A stretch of DNA of 13,993 nt from an uncultured Oscillospiraceae bacterium (GCA_934561335.1 CAKTGD010000025.1:1-13993); one strand, 5' to 3'. Positions 6,680-13,604 are shown, counted from the first letter of the stretch. The notes: a model not told the origin generated them from the sequence alone. A program made the numbers and translations.

Positions 6680-7701
6680 ACCTGCGCCTCCTCATTCGCC
6701 GTCTCTGCCTTCCTTTTTTTACCAAGCTTGATGGTTCCGGACAGCACGCCGTCCACCCAGTCCACCAGTCCGCCCAGGCCCTTTGGCGCAAAGATAATGA
6801 TCGCCACCACCGCCGCGCCGTACAGCACCAGCCGGAACTCGCCGATAAAGCGCATTGCTTCGGGCAGGATCGTCAGGGCAATGCCGCCGAGAATGGCGCC
6901 CGGAATAGAGCCGATGCCGCCCACCACCATCATGGCAAGCAGCGAGGCTGACTCCACGCTGGCAAAGGTTTCGGGGCTGATGTAGCGCATTTCATGGGCG
7001 TAAAATGCGCCGGCGATTCCTGCGAAGAAGGCAGAAACCATGAAGGCTACCAGCTTGTAGGTCACAACATTGACGCCCATCGCCTCGGCGGCAATGTCAT
7101 TGGCGCGGATGGCCAACATGGCGCGGCCGGACCGGGAATGAAGCAGATTGTAGGTCAGCACAACGGTCAGTACCAAGCCGATCAGCATCAGGTAATAGAA
7201 CCGGTTATAGCTTTTGAAGGAAACGCCGAAGATTTCAATGGCGGGGATCTTGGTAATGCCCTTGGTGCCGCCGGTGAGCCACTCCATATTTTTAATGCAC
7301 TGGTAAATGATCTCGCCAAAGGCCATGGTCGCAACAGAGAAATACATACCCTTTAAGCGCAGCGTCGGCAGGCCCAGCAGCAGGCTGAACAGCGCGGAAA
7401 TCACACCGGCACCGATAAAGCCCAACAGAATGGGCATTCCCAGTTTTGTTGTCAGGATCGCGGCGGTATAGGCGCCGATCCCGAAGAAAGCAATATGTCC
7501 CACGGACATCAGCCCGGTAAAACCGGACAGAACATTCAAGCTAATGGTCAGTATGGCAAACATCATGGAGATATTCGCCATATGCAGAATATAATTGTTG
7601 ACGCCGGTGAAAGGCAGGAGAACTGCCAGCGCCAAAATGATCCAGATTCTGGTGCGCTTATAGATCTTCTGCGCAAGATTCAGATTATTTTTCATTTCCA
7701 C
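6676..7701 (-). CDS. livM: Branched-chain amino acid ABC transporter permease LivM
   Basis: This integral membrane subunit forms the import channel with LivH. It has 341 residues with about eight to ten hydrophobic segments. Visible LivM marks are LNVLSGFTGLMSVGHIAFFGIGAYTAA (55-81) and the cytoplasmic EAA-like loop AIRANDIAAEAMGVN (197-211), which docks onto the ATPases. A glycine-rich late segment (MMVVGGIGSIPGAILGG) and a basic C-terminus are also seen. A GTG start at 7701 is preferred: AGAGGTG lies 7 bases before it, while the ATG two codons later (7695) is 13 bases away. The gap to livH is 13 bases. Confidence 0.92.
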   Translation of the reverse strand: MEMKNNLNLAQKIYKRTRIWIILALAVLLPFTGVNNYILHMANISMMFAILTISLNVLSGFTGLMSVGHIAFFGIGAYTAAILTTKLGMPILLGFIGAGVISALFSLLLGLPTLRLKGMYFSVATMAFGEIIYQCIKNMEWLTGGTKGITKIPAIEIFGVSFKSYNRFYYLMLIGLVLTVVLTYNLLHSRSGRAMLAIRANDIAAEAMGVNVVTYKLVAFMVSAFFAGIAGAFYAHEMRYISPETFASVESASLLAMMVVGGIGSIPGAILGGIALTILPEAMRFIGEFRLVLYGAAVVAIIIFAPKGLGGLVDWVDGVLSGTIKLGKKRKAETANEEAQV

Positions 7702-7714
7702 AATCGTTCACCTC

Positions 7715-8590
7715 TCAGACCTTTCGGATATCCTTCTTGCCCATGATACCGGAGGGCTTTACGATCAGGGTCAGGAAGAGGATCAGGAACGCAATCGCCG
7801 TCTGCCACGTGGAGGAGCCGTAGGTAGCAGCCAGGGACTCCAGAATTCCCAGTGTGATGCCGCCCACCATGGAGCCGGCATTGGAGGCAATGCCGCCAAA
7901 CAGGGCCGCAGCAAAGCCCTTATTGCCAAATGTGAGTCCCAGAGAGGCAATCACAAAATATTTAGGGGACAGAAGAATCCCGGCAAAACCGCCAATGGCA
8001 GAGGACAGCACAAAGGTCAGGGACATGCACTGGCGGACATTGACGCCCATCAGGCGGGCAGCTTCACGATCCTGCGCCGTGGCGCGCATCGCTTTGCCAA
8101 TGCGGGTCTTTTTCAGGAAAAGCATCAGCAGAACCACCAGCAAAATACCGATGACCGTATTCCAGATGTCCTGCGGCACAATCATCAGCCCGCCGATATC
8201 GATGGCCTTATTGCCAAAGATGCTGGGAAAAGCAAACGCATCCGCGCCGAAGATGATTTGAATCAGGTTGCGTAGAAAAATACCCACGCCGATCGTGGCA
8301 ATCAGGCGCCGCTGGTTTTCTGCGTTGATCAGCGGGCGGAATGCGCACAGCTCGATAAGATAACCGATTACGATGCACATCAGCACCGCAGTGGGAATCG
8401 CCAGCCACATGGGAAGGCCGATATATGTATACGCGATCAGCGCAGTGAACGCACCGACCATTACCATATCGCCCTGGGCAAAATTGAGCACGCCCCATGT
8501 GTTATAGATCAGAACATATCCGATGGCGATCAAGCCGTAAATACTGCCCAGCGCCAGACCCTGAACCAGCTGTTGCAGAAAAAATGTCAT
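7715..8590 (-). CDS. livH: Branched-chain amino acid ABC transporter permease LivH
   Basis: This partner permease of LivM has 291 residues and about eight hydrophobic segments. It starts with the family-typical LQQLVQGLALGSIYGLIAIGYVLIYNTWGVLNFAQGDMVMVGAF. The EAA-like ATPase-docking loop is RATAQDREAARLMGVN (169-184). The C-terminal region SNAGSMVGGITLGILESL is also conserved. AGGAGG lies 8 bases upstream of the ATG. A hairpin lies in the 115-base gap to livK, so livH is probably made in lower amounts than the binding protein. Confidence 0.94.
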   Translation of the reverse strand: MTFFLQQLVQGLALGSIYGLIAIGYVLIYNTWGVLNFAQGDMVMVGAFTALIAYTYIGLPMWLAIPTAVLMCIVIGYLIELCAFRPLINAENQRRLIATIGVGIFLRNLIQIIFGADAFAFPSIFGNKAIDIGGLMIVPQDIWNTVIGILLVVLLMLFLKKTRIGKAMRATAQDREAARLMGVNVRQCMSLTFVLSSAIGGFAGILLSPKYFVIASLGLTFGNKGFAAALFGGIASNAGSMVGGITLGILESLAATYGSSTWQTAIAFLILFLTLIVKPSGIMGKKDIRKV

Positions 8591-8659
8591 GTATTTCTCC
8601 TCCTAATCGCCAATTCACAGAACTGCTTCTATGGCTGACGAGATATTTCGTATTTGAGC

Positions 8660-8686
8660 AGGAGCGGGGCCGCAGACCCCGCTCCT
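8660..8686 (-). other. Intercistronic hairpin between livK and livH
   Basis: A perfect 10-bp stem (AGGAGCGGGG at 8660-8669, CCCCGCTCCT at 8677-8686, 7-base loop) lies 19 bases after the livK stop. On the transcribed strand it is not followed by a U-run, so it looks more like an mRNA-protecting or partial attenuating element than a full terminator. Confidence 0.75.
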
Positions 8687-8705
8687 ATTGGCTGACAGCA
8701 TGAAA

Positions 8706-9887
8706 TCACTTTGCCAGCTGGTAGCCGCCGCCCTCGGTCAGCTCCACCATCAGGATCTCCTGACGGACAGCATCGCCGTTTTCATCCACGGTGATATTGC
8801 CGGTGGCAAGATCCATATTTTCAATTTTCTTCATACCCTCCATGATGCCGTCGCTCGTCAGCTCACCATAGGTCTTCAGACTGTAACGGAGGCCTTCCGC
8901 CAAAACATACATGGCATCGTAGGACATGGCGTTATTGGAGTCAGCCATATCATGGTACTCCGCCTCAAAATTCTCAATAAATGCGGCAGAAAAATCGTTA
9001 ACCGCATCGGCACCGGCCAAGAAGGTCTGGCTGTTGACCACACCGACCACATTTTCGCCGCCCAGCTCATACAGCTTTGCATTGGTCAAACCGCCGCCAC
9101 CCATCAGGGGCAGATCACCCATTCCCAGCTCGGCAGCCTGGTTGGCAATGGTAGCGCCCGATGCATACATGCACCACATAATCAGGCAGTCGCAGCCGGC
9201 GGCCTTAATATTTTGCAGCTGCGGCGTCACATCGGCGGCCGATGCCTCAAACGCTTCGTCCGCGGCCAGCTTCATGCCCTTGTCCTTCATGATCTGCAAG
9301 ATCACATCGCGGGCGCCTCCGCCGTAGTCGTCATTCTGATACATCAGGCCGATCTTCTCATAGCCTGCGTTGATGGCGTAGTTCACCACCGCGCCGGCCT
9401 GCAGCAGGTCGCTGGCCTGAACACGAACCACATACTGATATCCGCTGGTGGTAATCGCGGCACCGGAGGAAATCGCCGTCAGGTGGGGAATCTGCTCGTC
9501 CTGCGTTACCTCCAGAGCACCCAGCGTAACGGAGCTGTTGACAGAGCCGATCACCGCCACAACCCCATTGTTGTTGATCAGCTTATTGACCACAGAGACC
9601 GCCGTTGTTGCATCATTCTCATCATCTTCACTGATGACCTCAATCGGACGTCCTTCAATACCGCCGGCAGCATTGATCTCCTTCACGGCCATCATGACGC
9701 CCTCCTGCTGGGACAGACCCACCGCCGCATTTGTGCCGGACATGGGGCCAAACAGGCCGACTTTGATCGGATCGCCGGAAGCGGCATCGCCGCCGCTGCT
9801 GTCACCGCCGTTGCTGCCGCCGCCACCGCAGCCAACCAGCGTGAGCATCATAAGCAGAACCAAGAGAATCGCAAGAATCTTTTTCAT
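8706..9887 (-). CDS. livK: Branched-chain amino acid ABC transporter substrate-binding lipoprotein LivK
   Basis: This is the extracytoplasmic receptor of the importer, of the LivJ/LivK type (periplasmic binding protein type 1 fold), with 393 residues. The N-terminus MKKILAILLVLLMMLTLVGC carries a lipobox (LVGC, Cys20), followed by a flexible Gly/Ser/Asp linker. The mature domain starts at PIKVGLFGPMSGTNAAVG, with the family marks AVKEINAAGGIEGRPIEVISEDDE, INNNGVVAVIGSVNSS and IGLMYQNDDYG. AGGAGG is 7 bases before the ATG. It is the first gene of the liv unit. The ligand is inferred from family and neighbours; related proteins also bind other amino acids, amides or urea. Confidence 0.93.
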   Translation of the reverse strand: MKKILAILLVLLMMLTLVGCGGGGSNGGDSSGGDAASGDPIKVGLFGPMSGTNAAVGLSQQEGVMMAVKEINAAGGIEGRPIEVISEDDENDATTAVSVVNKLINNNGVVAVIGSVNSSVTLGALEVTQDEQIPHLTAISSGAAITTSGYQYVVRVQASDLLQAGAVVNYAINAGYEKIGLMYQNDDYGGGARDVILQIMKDKGMKLAADEAFEASAADVTPQLQNIKAAGCDCLIMWCMYASGATIANQAAELGMGDLPLMGGGGLTNAKLYELGGENVVGVVNSQTFLAGADAVNDFSAAFIENFEAEYHDMADSNNAMSYDAMYVLAEGLRYSLKTYGELTSDGIMEGMKKIENMDLATGNITVDENGDAVRQEILMVELTEGGGYQLAK

Positions 9888-10311
9888 GTGGTACCTCCTA
9901 TTTTTGTTCTATTTTCAAACACAATTGTGGTGCTTGACAAATTACGCCGTCCACTCCAAAAAGGACTTTCGGCACTGTCCCCTCTCACGTGGCAGAGGAT
10001 GGGGAAAGCTTTCTGTTTTTTTCAGATTGTATACAAAATACATTTGCACACGTTATAATATACTTGTAAAACTGCGTATTTGCAATTCTTTTTTTGGCTA
10101 TATCCCTTGATTTATCTTTTATCACATATTTTACTTTCAAATTTTGTCTAATACGACAAATTTTTCATTTGCTTCCCTATTATTTTGCCGAAATATGGGG
10201 GAAGCAACTTTATATAATATATACTGTCTCACGCAGGTATTATATTTCATATATGGTTGCTATTTCATTTTCGCTGTTGCCCTGTTTATGTGTAAGAGCA
10301 ATATGCGGCGG
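9888..10311. other. Gene-free AT-rich spacer upstream of livK
   Basis: This spacer of about 420 bases holds no credible gene. It includes the liv leader and candidate promoter, a GC-rich islet (about 9950-10013) within otherwise AT-rich sequence, an 18-base dyad TTTGTC-N6-GACAAA (10143-10160), and a longer imperfect hairpin (10171-10205). I found no T-box or riboswitch signature that I recognise. Confidence 0.6.
10057..10085 (-). promoter_or_regulatory. Candidate sigma-A-type promoter for the liv genes
   Basis: On the - strand TTGCAA (10085-10080), a 17-base spacer and TATATT (10062-10057) match the -35/-10 consensus at 4/6 and 5/6. Transcription would begin near 10050, giving a leader of about 160 bases before livK. 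Other weak AT-rich matches exist nearby, so this is a best guess. Confidence 0.45.
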
Positions 10312-10344
10312 AAAAAAGCAGGCAGCGGCATTTGCCGCTGCCTG
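10312..10344 (-). terminator. Rho-independent terminator after lexA
   Basis: A 12-bp GC-rich stem (CAGGCAGCGGCA at 10319-10330 with TGCCGCTGCCTG at 10333-10344) is followed on the - strand by GCTTTTTTC, with the T-run at 10317-10312. It lies about 50 bases beyond the lexA stop. Confidence 0.88.
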
Positions 10345-10391
10345 GACAGTATAAAGATGAGGAATCGCTTGCCGCACAAAATAGCGGGTGT

Positions 10392-11033
10392 CTAGCGATA
10401 GGTGCGGATTACGGCGCTGACCTTTCCCAATATGGTGGCATTGCGCCCATCGATGGGACTGTAATCGTCGTTTTCCGGCATGAGCCACACCTGCCCATCC
10501 CTGCGGCGCAAGCGCTTGACGGTGGCTTCATCCTCGATAAGGGCCACGATGATCTCACCGTTATGGGCCTCCTGCTGCTGATGCACCACCACCAGATCAC
10601 CCGGCAGGATACCTGCGTTAAGCATGGATTCTCCCCGCACGCGCAGGGCGAAATACTCACCGTCCCGCCCGCCGGTGTCAAAGGTCAGATAATCCTCGAT
10701 GCATTCCTGTGCCAGAATCGGCGTTCCAGCGGCCACCGTTCCCACAATGGGCACACGACCCGTAGGCGGCTCCTCCTCGCAGGGCAACTGGGAAGCAGCG
10801 GGCGCTGCCCCACGGGCCGGCGGATGAGCCAGCGTGATGGCACGCCCCTTGCGGCCGGATTTGTTAATCACACCCAGCTCCTCCATATGCTTCAGATGGA
10901 AGTGAACCGTGGAGGGGGACTTCAGGCCCACCGCCTCGCCAATCTCGCGGACAGAGGGGGGATACCCCTGTTCTTCCAGCGTCCGGGCGATGTAATCGTA
11001 GATTTTCTGCTGCATCTTCGTCATCTGCGCCAT
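10392..11033 (-). CDS. lexA: LexA repressor (SOS response regulator, self-cleaving)
   Basis: LexA represses DNA-damage genes and cleaves itself when RecA filaments form. The protein has 213 residues, the usual length. The N-terminal winged helix (MQQKIYDYIARTLEEQGYPPSVREIGEAVGLKSPSTVHFHLKHMEELG) is followed by a Pro/Ala-rich linker and the S24-like peptidase domain. The self-cleavage site is Ala102-Gly103 in GTVAAGTPI, the nucleophile Ser136 in RGESMLNAGILPGD, and the general base Lys173 in ATVKRL. The ATG at 11033 is chosen because AGAGGGGA lies just upstream and the protein then begins at the normal position; the frame stays open 54 codons further up, but that stretch holds the promoter. 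A LexA box covers the promoter, so autorepression is expected. It diverges from secG. Confidence 0.96.
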   Translation of the reverse strand: MAQMTKMQQKIYDYIARTLEEQGYPPSVREIGEAVGLKSPSTVHFHLKHMEELGVINKSGRKGRAITLAHPPARGAAPAASQLPCEEEPPTGRVPIVGTVAAGTPILAQECIEDYLTFDTGGRDGEYFALRVRGESMLNAGILPGDLVVVHQQQEAHNGEIIVALIEDEATVKRLRRRDGQVWLMPENDDYSPIDGRNATILGKVSAVIRTYR

Positions 11034-11064
11034 ATGTGTCCCCTCTTTCCGGTTTATTATTTTG

Positions 11065-11102
11065 AGTATACCACACTCCTGCGCCGGTTGCAACATTTGT
11101 TC
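11065..11102 (-). promoter_or_regulatory. lexA promoter with overlapping LexA (SOS) box
   Basis: On the - strand TTGCAA (11093-11088), a 17-base spacer and TATACT (11070-11065) form a good promoter. GAACAAATGTTG (11102-11091) matches the Gram-positive LexA box GAAC-N4-GTTC at all but the last base. It shares TTG with the -35 hexamer, so bound LexA would block polymerase. Confidence 0.8.
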
Positions 11103-11172
11103 TAAAATATTTTTGTTTTTTCGCTTGCTTTTTCCCCTTGACTGTGGTAGTATAAGTTTTACTGTGATAGCT

Positions 11173-11195
11173 ATGCCTGTCGGTGGGACAGGCAT
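11173..11195 (+). other. Hairpin in the secG leader
   Basis: A perfect 9-bp stem (ATGCCTGTC at 11173-11181, GACAGGCAT at 11187-11195, loop GGTGG) lies 12 bases before the secG Shine-Dalgarno. It has no U-run, so it is not a terminator. It could stabilise the transcript. The secG promoter itself is not clear; TTGCTT (11125) with TAGTAT (11148) at 17 bases is only a weak match. Confidence 0.6.
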
Positions 11196-11221
11196 GAAAA
11201 TACGTTTGGAGGGTTTTCCGT

Positions 11222-11464
11222 ATGCTTTTCTTTGTTACCATTTTGCAGTTGATCGTCGCACTGGCGCTGATCCTGATCGTTCTGTTCCAGTCCGGCAAGA
11301 GCGAGGGTTTGTCCGGTTCTATCGGCGGTATCGCCGATTCCTATATGGCCAAGAGCAAGGCCCGTTCTCTGGATGCCAAGCTGGCTAAAAGTACTAAGTG
11401 GCTGGGCGGCGTGTTCGTCGTGCTGACACTGGTGCTGAACTGCATGATCGCAGCTTCCAAGTAA
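11222..11464 (+). CDS. secG: SecG, protein-export translocase subunit
   Basis: SecG is the small auxiliary subunit of the SecYEG channel. The protein has 80 residues, the usual size, with two membrane helices (about 3-22 and 59-77). Between them is a conserved loop reading VLFQSGKSEGLSGSIGG (20-36), matching the family's V-L-x-Q-x-GK-x-x-GL-x-G pattern. GGAGGG (11208-11213) lies 8 bases before the ATG. It is a single-gene unit ended by a strong terminator and is divergent from lexA. Confidence 0.96.
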   Translation: MLFFVTILQLIVALALILIVLFQSGKSEGLSGSIGGIADSYMAKSKARSLDAKLAKSTKWLGGVFVVLTLVLNCMIAASK

Positions 11465-11471
11465 GTTCATT

Positions 11472-11513
11472 GAAAAAGAACGCCTGGCGCAGCCAACTGC
11501 GCCGGGCGTTTTT
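11472..11513. terminator. Bidirectional terminator between secG and the deacetylase gene
   Basis: A 14-bp stem with one G-T pair (11479-11492 with 11497-11510, loop CCAA) has TTTTT on the + side and an A-run (GAAAAAGAA, 11472-11480) that becomes a U-run on the - strand. It can serve both convergent genes. Confidence 0.9.
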
Positions 11514-11523
11514 ATCTTCGCAA

Positions 11524-12252
11524 TCAGCTTTGTCTGGCGCAGCGGTAGGTCACGCCCGGCGCTGCTTCAATGCCCCGGAGGGCTAACAGCTCTGACACGG
11601 TGACAAAGCGGTAGCCCTGCTGCTGTAGATGGTCAATCGCCTGCAGCGCCGCCGAAACTGAATTGAGATAGCGGTCATGCAGCAGAATAATATCTCCGTC
11701 AGACACCTGCCGGTAGAGGATATCCAGAATTTTCTCCGTATTTTTGCTCTTCCAATCCTCTGTGTCCAGCGACCAGCCGATTACCGGTACGGCTAATGCC
11801 TGTCGCTCCGACTCAGACAGCAGGCCGTAGGGCGGACGCACCCAGTAGTCTCCCGCTCCCAGCAGACGATGCAGCAGGGCATCGTTCTTCTCCATGTCCT
11901 CCGCTGCTTCCCGGACAGACAGCTTATCCAGCTCCTTATGGTCATAGGAGTGGTTTCCCACCTGATGGCCCTCGGCGGCCATGCGCACCACAATGTCCGG
12001 ATCCTTCTCCACCTGACAGCCCACCACGAAGAATGTGGCGCGGACATCACGCGCTTTCAAACCATCCAGCAATTGAGGCGTGCAGCGCGGCGAAGGGCCG
12101 TCATCAAATGTGAGGGCCACATATTTGATCTCATCCTCCGGCACCGCGGCAGTCTTTGCGGCAGTCTCCGTAATTTGACCCTCCGGCTGCCGCGCACCGG
12201 CACAGACGCTCACCAGCAGCAGTGCCAGTATGATGATCCAATGTCGCTTCAT
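11524..12252 (-). CDS. Polysaccharide deacetylase (NodB homology domain, carbohydrate esterase 4), exported
   Basis: This 242-residue protein probably removes N-acetyl groups from a wall polymer such as peptidoglycan. The first 20 residues form a signal peptide or anchor (MKRHWIIILALLLVSVCAGA). The cysteine at 17 is in a poor lipobox context. The NodB domain is complete. Motif 1 is TFDDGPS (Asp50 and Asp51), motif 2 NHSYDH (metal ligands His101 and His105), motif 3 RPPYG (139-143), motif 4 DTEDW (163-167) and motif 5 ILLHD (His192). The ATG at 12252 has AGAGGTG close upstream. The gene lies 75 bases downstream of the zinc-ribbon membrane protein gene on the same strand and may share its transcript. 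The spore-specific PdaA/PdaB assignment cannot be made from sequence alone. Confidence 0.9.
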   Translation of the reverse strand: MKRHWIIILALLLVSVCAGARQPEGQITETAAKTAAVPEDEIKYVALTFDDGPSPRCTPQLLDGLKARDVRATFFVVGCQVEKDPDIVVRMAAEGHQVGNHSYDHKELDKLSVREAAEDMEKNDALLHRLLGAGDYWVRPPYGLLSESERQALAVPVIGWSLDTEDWKSKNTEKILDILYRQVSDGDIILLHDRYLNSVSAALQAIDHLQQQGYRFVTVSELLALRGIEAAPGVTYRCARQS

Positions 12253-12296
12253 CCCATCACCTCTGGCAAGTATATGCAGAGGCTACCGGGCAGAGA

Positions 12297-12324
12297 ACAG
12301 GGCAGGGTCTGCACCCTGCCCTGT
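12297..12324 (-). other. Hairpin between the zinc-ribbon gene and the deacetylase gene
   Basis: A perfect 12-bp stem (ACAGGGCAGGGT at 12297-12308, ACCCTGCCCTGT at 12313-12324, 4-base loop) begins 3 bases after the upstream gene's stop. On the - strand it is followed by TCTCTGCCC, not a clear U-run. It may be a weak terminator or a processing/stability element inside an operon. Confidence 0.7.
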
Positions 12325-12327
12325 CTA

Positions 12328-13083
12328 TCAGCTCATGCTGCTGAATATCTCTGTGATGTCCGTCCACACCTCGTAAAACGGCACTTGATCTTCGCCGAAA
12401 TCGGTAAATATCAGATAGGCTTCCGCCACATCCTCCCCGTCGTCTCCTATGTAATCGCACTGCCAGGCGCCGTCTTCCTTATTCTCCACAGCATAAGGAT
12501 AGTCCTCCAACACGCCGCCGTTTTCATAAAGGATATACAGTCTTGGCATAGGATCGGGCGATGCCCATTGCAGCGTGACCGAAAGAATTTCTTCTTCCAG
12601 CGCAGCTGCTTCCACCGTCACTGGCTGGCCGTTGACAACAAACTGTTCGCCCACATCGTAATAGAATATATAGGCCTCGTCTCCGGAGACTTCCTCGGCG
12701 AATTCCTCGGGTTGGTTCCATTGCTGTTTCAGCGTCTCCACACGCATGAAGGTCAGAGAAATCACCCCTATGATCACTGCCACCACGATGGACAGCACGA
12801 TGGCACGCACAGTGGTCCTCAGCGCGGCATTTCCGCCTGTTGGGCGGTGAAGGGCTGCCGGTTTTCCCTGCCGGACAGGCTGCTCATAGCAGTCCTTCCG
12901 CTGTCGGTTGGCGGCACTCTGCCGCTGAAACTGCTGCTCGTTCAGCAATTCCGCGTTGCCGTCCTTGTCGAAGTCTACCCGCATGCGGCTGGATGGGCGG
13001 TTATATGCGCCGCAGTGAGGGCACAGGTCGCTCTCGTGATAGCTGTACCGCTTGCCGCAGGACTGGCATCTGATATTTGGCAT
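12328..13083 (-). CDS. Unrecognised zinc-ribbon membrane protein with extracytoplasmic domain
   Basis: I do not recognise this 251-residue protein. Its N-terminus is a four-cysteine zinc ribbon (Cys6, Cys9, Cys21, Cys24; CQSCGKRYSYHESDLCPHCG). A conserved SRMRVDFDKDGNAELLNEQQF segment and a basic linker follow, then one membrane helix (about 92-112) and an acidic C-terminal domain of about 130 residues that should lie outside the cell if the ribbon is cytoplasmic. GGGAGG is 6 bases before the ATG. The gene starts 18 bases after its upstream neighbour's stop. Its first 65 or so residues closely match that neighbour, so the two are tandem paralogs with different C-termini. The topology suggests an inside-to-outside sensor or scaffold; this is inference only. 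Confidence 0.85.
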   Translation of the reverse strand: MPNIRCQSCGKRYSYHESDLCPHCGAYNRPSSRMRVDFDKDGNAELLNEQQFQRQSAANRQRKDCYEQPVRQGKPAALHRPTGGNAALRTTVRAIVLSIVVAVIIGVISLTFMRVETLKQQWNQPEEFAEEVSGDEAYIFYYDVGEQFVVNGQPVTVEAAALEEEILSVTLQWASPDPMPRLYILYENGGVLEDYPYAVENKEDGAWQCDYIGDDGEDVAEAYLIFTDFGEDQVPFYEVWTDITEIFSSMS

Positions 13084-13101
13084 GATTTCCTCCCTTTCCG
13101 A

Positions 13102-13530
13102 TCACAGCGACGACATGCAAGCCCGCAGCAGTATCAGGACAATAACGATCACGAGGGTAAAACCGACCTGCGATTCGCCCTTCTTTTCATCTCGCTTTCC
13201 GCTGAACAGCGACCCGGCCTGGTTGCTGAACTTCTTCATTTTCTCCGTCAGCTGCTGGGTATTCAGCGGGCTGCTTTGCGGCGTTTTGCTCTTGGGGCGC
13301 ACCTGATCCTCATGGCACTCCTTGCGTTCATGGCAGACCTTCTCCCGCTGCTTTCCCGCCTCGCTCTGCCGCAGAAATTCCTGCTCATGCAGCAGCTCCG
13401 CGTTGCCCTCTTTATCAAAATCCACACGCAGGCGGCTGGGCGGTCGATTATACGCGCCGCAATTGGGACAAAGATCACTGCTGCGGTAATCGTATCGCTT
13501 ACCGCAAGCCTTACATTTGATGATGGCCAT
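13102..13530 (-). CDS. Unrecognised zinc-ribbon protein with C-terminal membrane anchor
   Basis: I do not recognise this 142-residue protein. The N-terminal zinc ribbon has Cys6, Cys9, Cys21 and Cys24 (CKACGKRYDYRSSDLCPNCG), followed by RLRVDFDKEGNAELLHEQEF. A charged Lys/Glu/Gln-rich region with extra Cys/His residues comes next (VCHERKECHE, 65-74), then a membrane helix at the extreme C-terminus (about 121-137), so it is tail-anchored with nearly all of its mass in the cytoplasm. The ATG at 13530 is chosen because GAAGGGGG lies 6 bases upstream; an ATG two codons earlier abuts that sequence, and the frame remains open 27 codons further up. Two candidate promoters precede it. It is a paralog of the next gene. 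Confidence 0.82.
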   Translation of the reverse strand: MAIIKCKACGKRYDYRSSDLCPNCGAYNRPPSRLRVDFDKEGNAELLHEQEFLRQSEAGKQREKVCHERKECHEDQVRPKSKTPQSSPLNTQQLTEKMKKFSNQAGSLFSGKRDEKKGESQVGFTLVIVIVLILLRACMSSL

Positions 13531-13575
13531 ACGCATCCCCCTTCTATCAAGCGGCGAGGTCTCTTTCTGCCTGAG

Positions 13576-13604
13576 AGTATGCCATATTGCGGCGGGATTG
13601 TCCA
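13576..13604 (-). promoter_or_regulatory. Candidate proximal promoter for the zinc-ribbon genes
   Basis: On the - strand TGGACA (13604-13599), a 17-base spacer and CATACT (13581-13576) preceded by TGG give a fair -35/-10 pair. It lies about 45 bases before the start codon. Confidence 0.4.

Noticed and set aside
9888..9912. A possible T-box element suggested by GGTACCAC near livK
   Set aside because: The sequence is the ribosome binding site region AGGAGGTACCAC; the T-box core, specifier structure and antiterminator are not present.
9934..9939. A perfect TTGACA hexamer on the + strand
   Set aside because: No -10 element lies at a suitable distance and no + strand gene follows.
8688..10058. 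A 456-codon + strand frame opposite livK
   Set aside because: It is a shadow frame of a certain gene; its end falls in the AT-rich spacer with no terminator or conserved motif.
11034..11195. An N-terminal extension of lexA to an upstream start
   Set aside because: This stretch contains the lexA promoter and LexA box. The ATG at 11033 has a good ribosome binding site and gives the normal LexA N-terminus.
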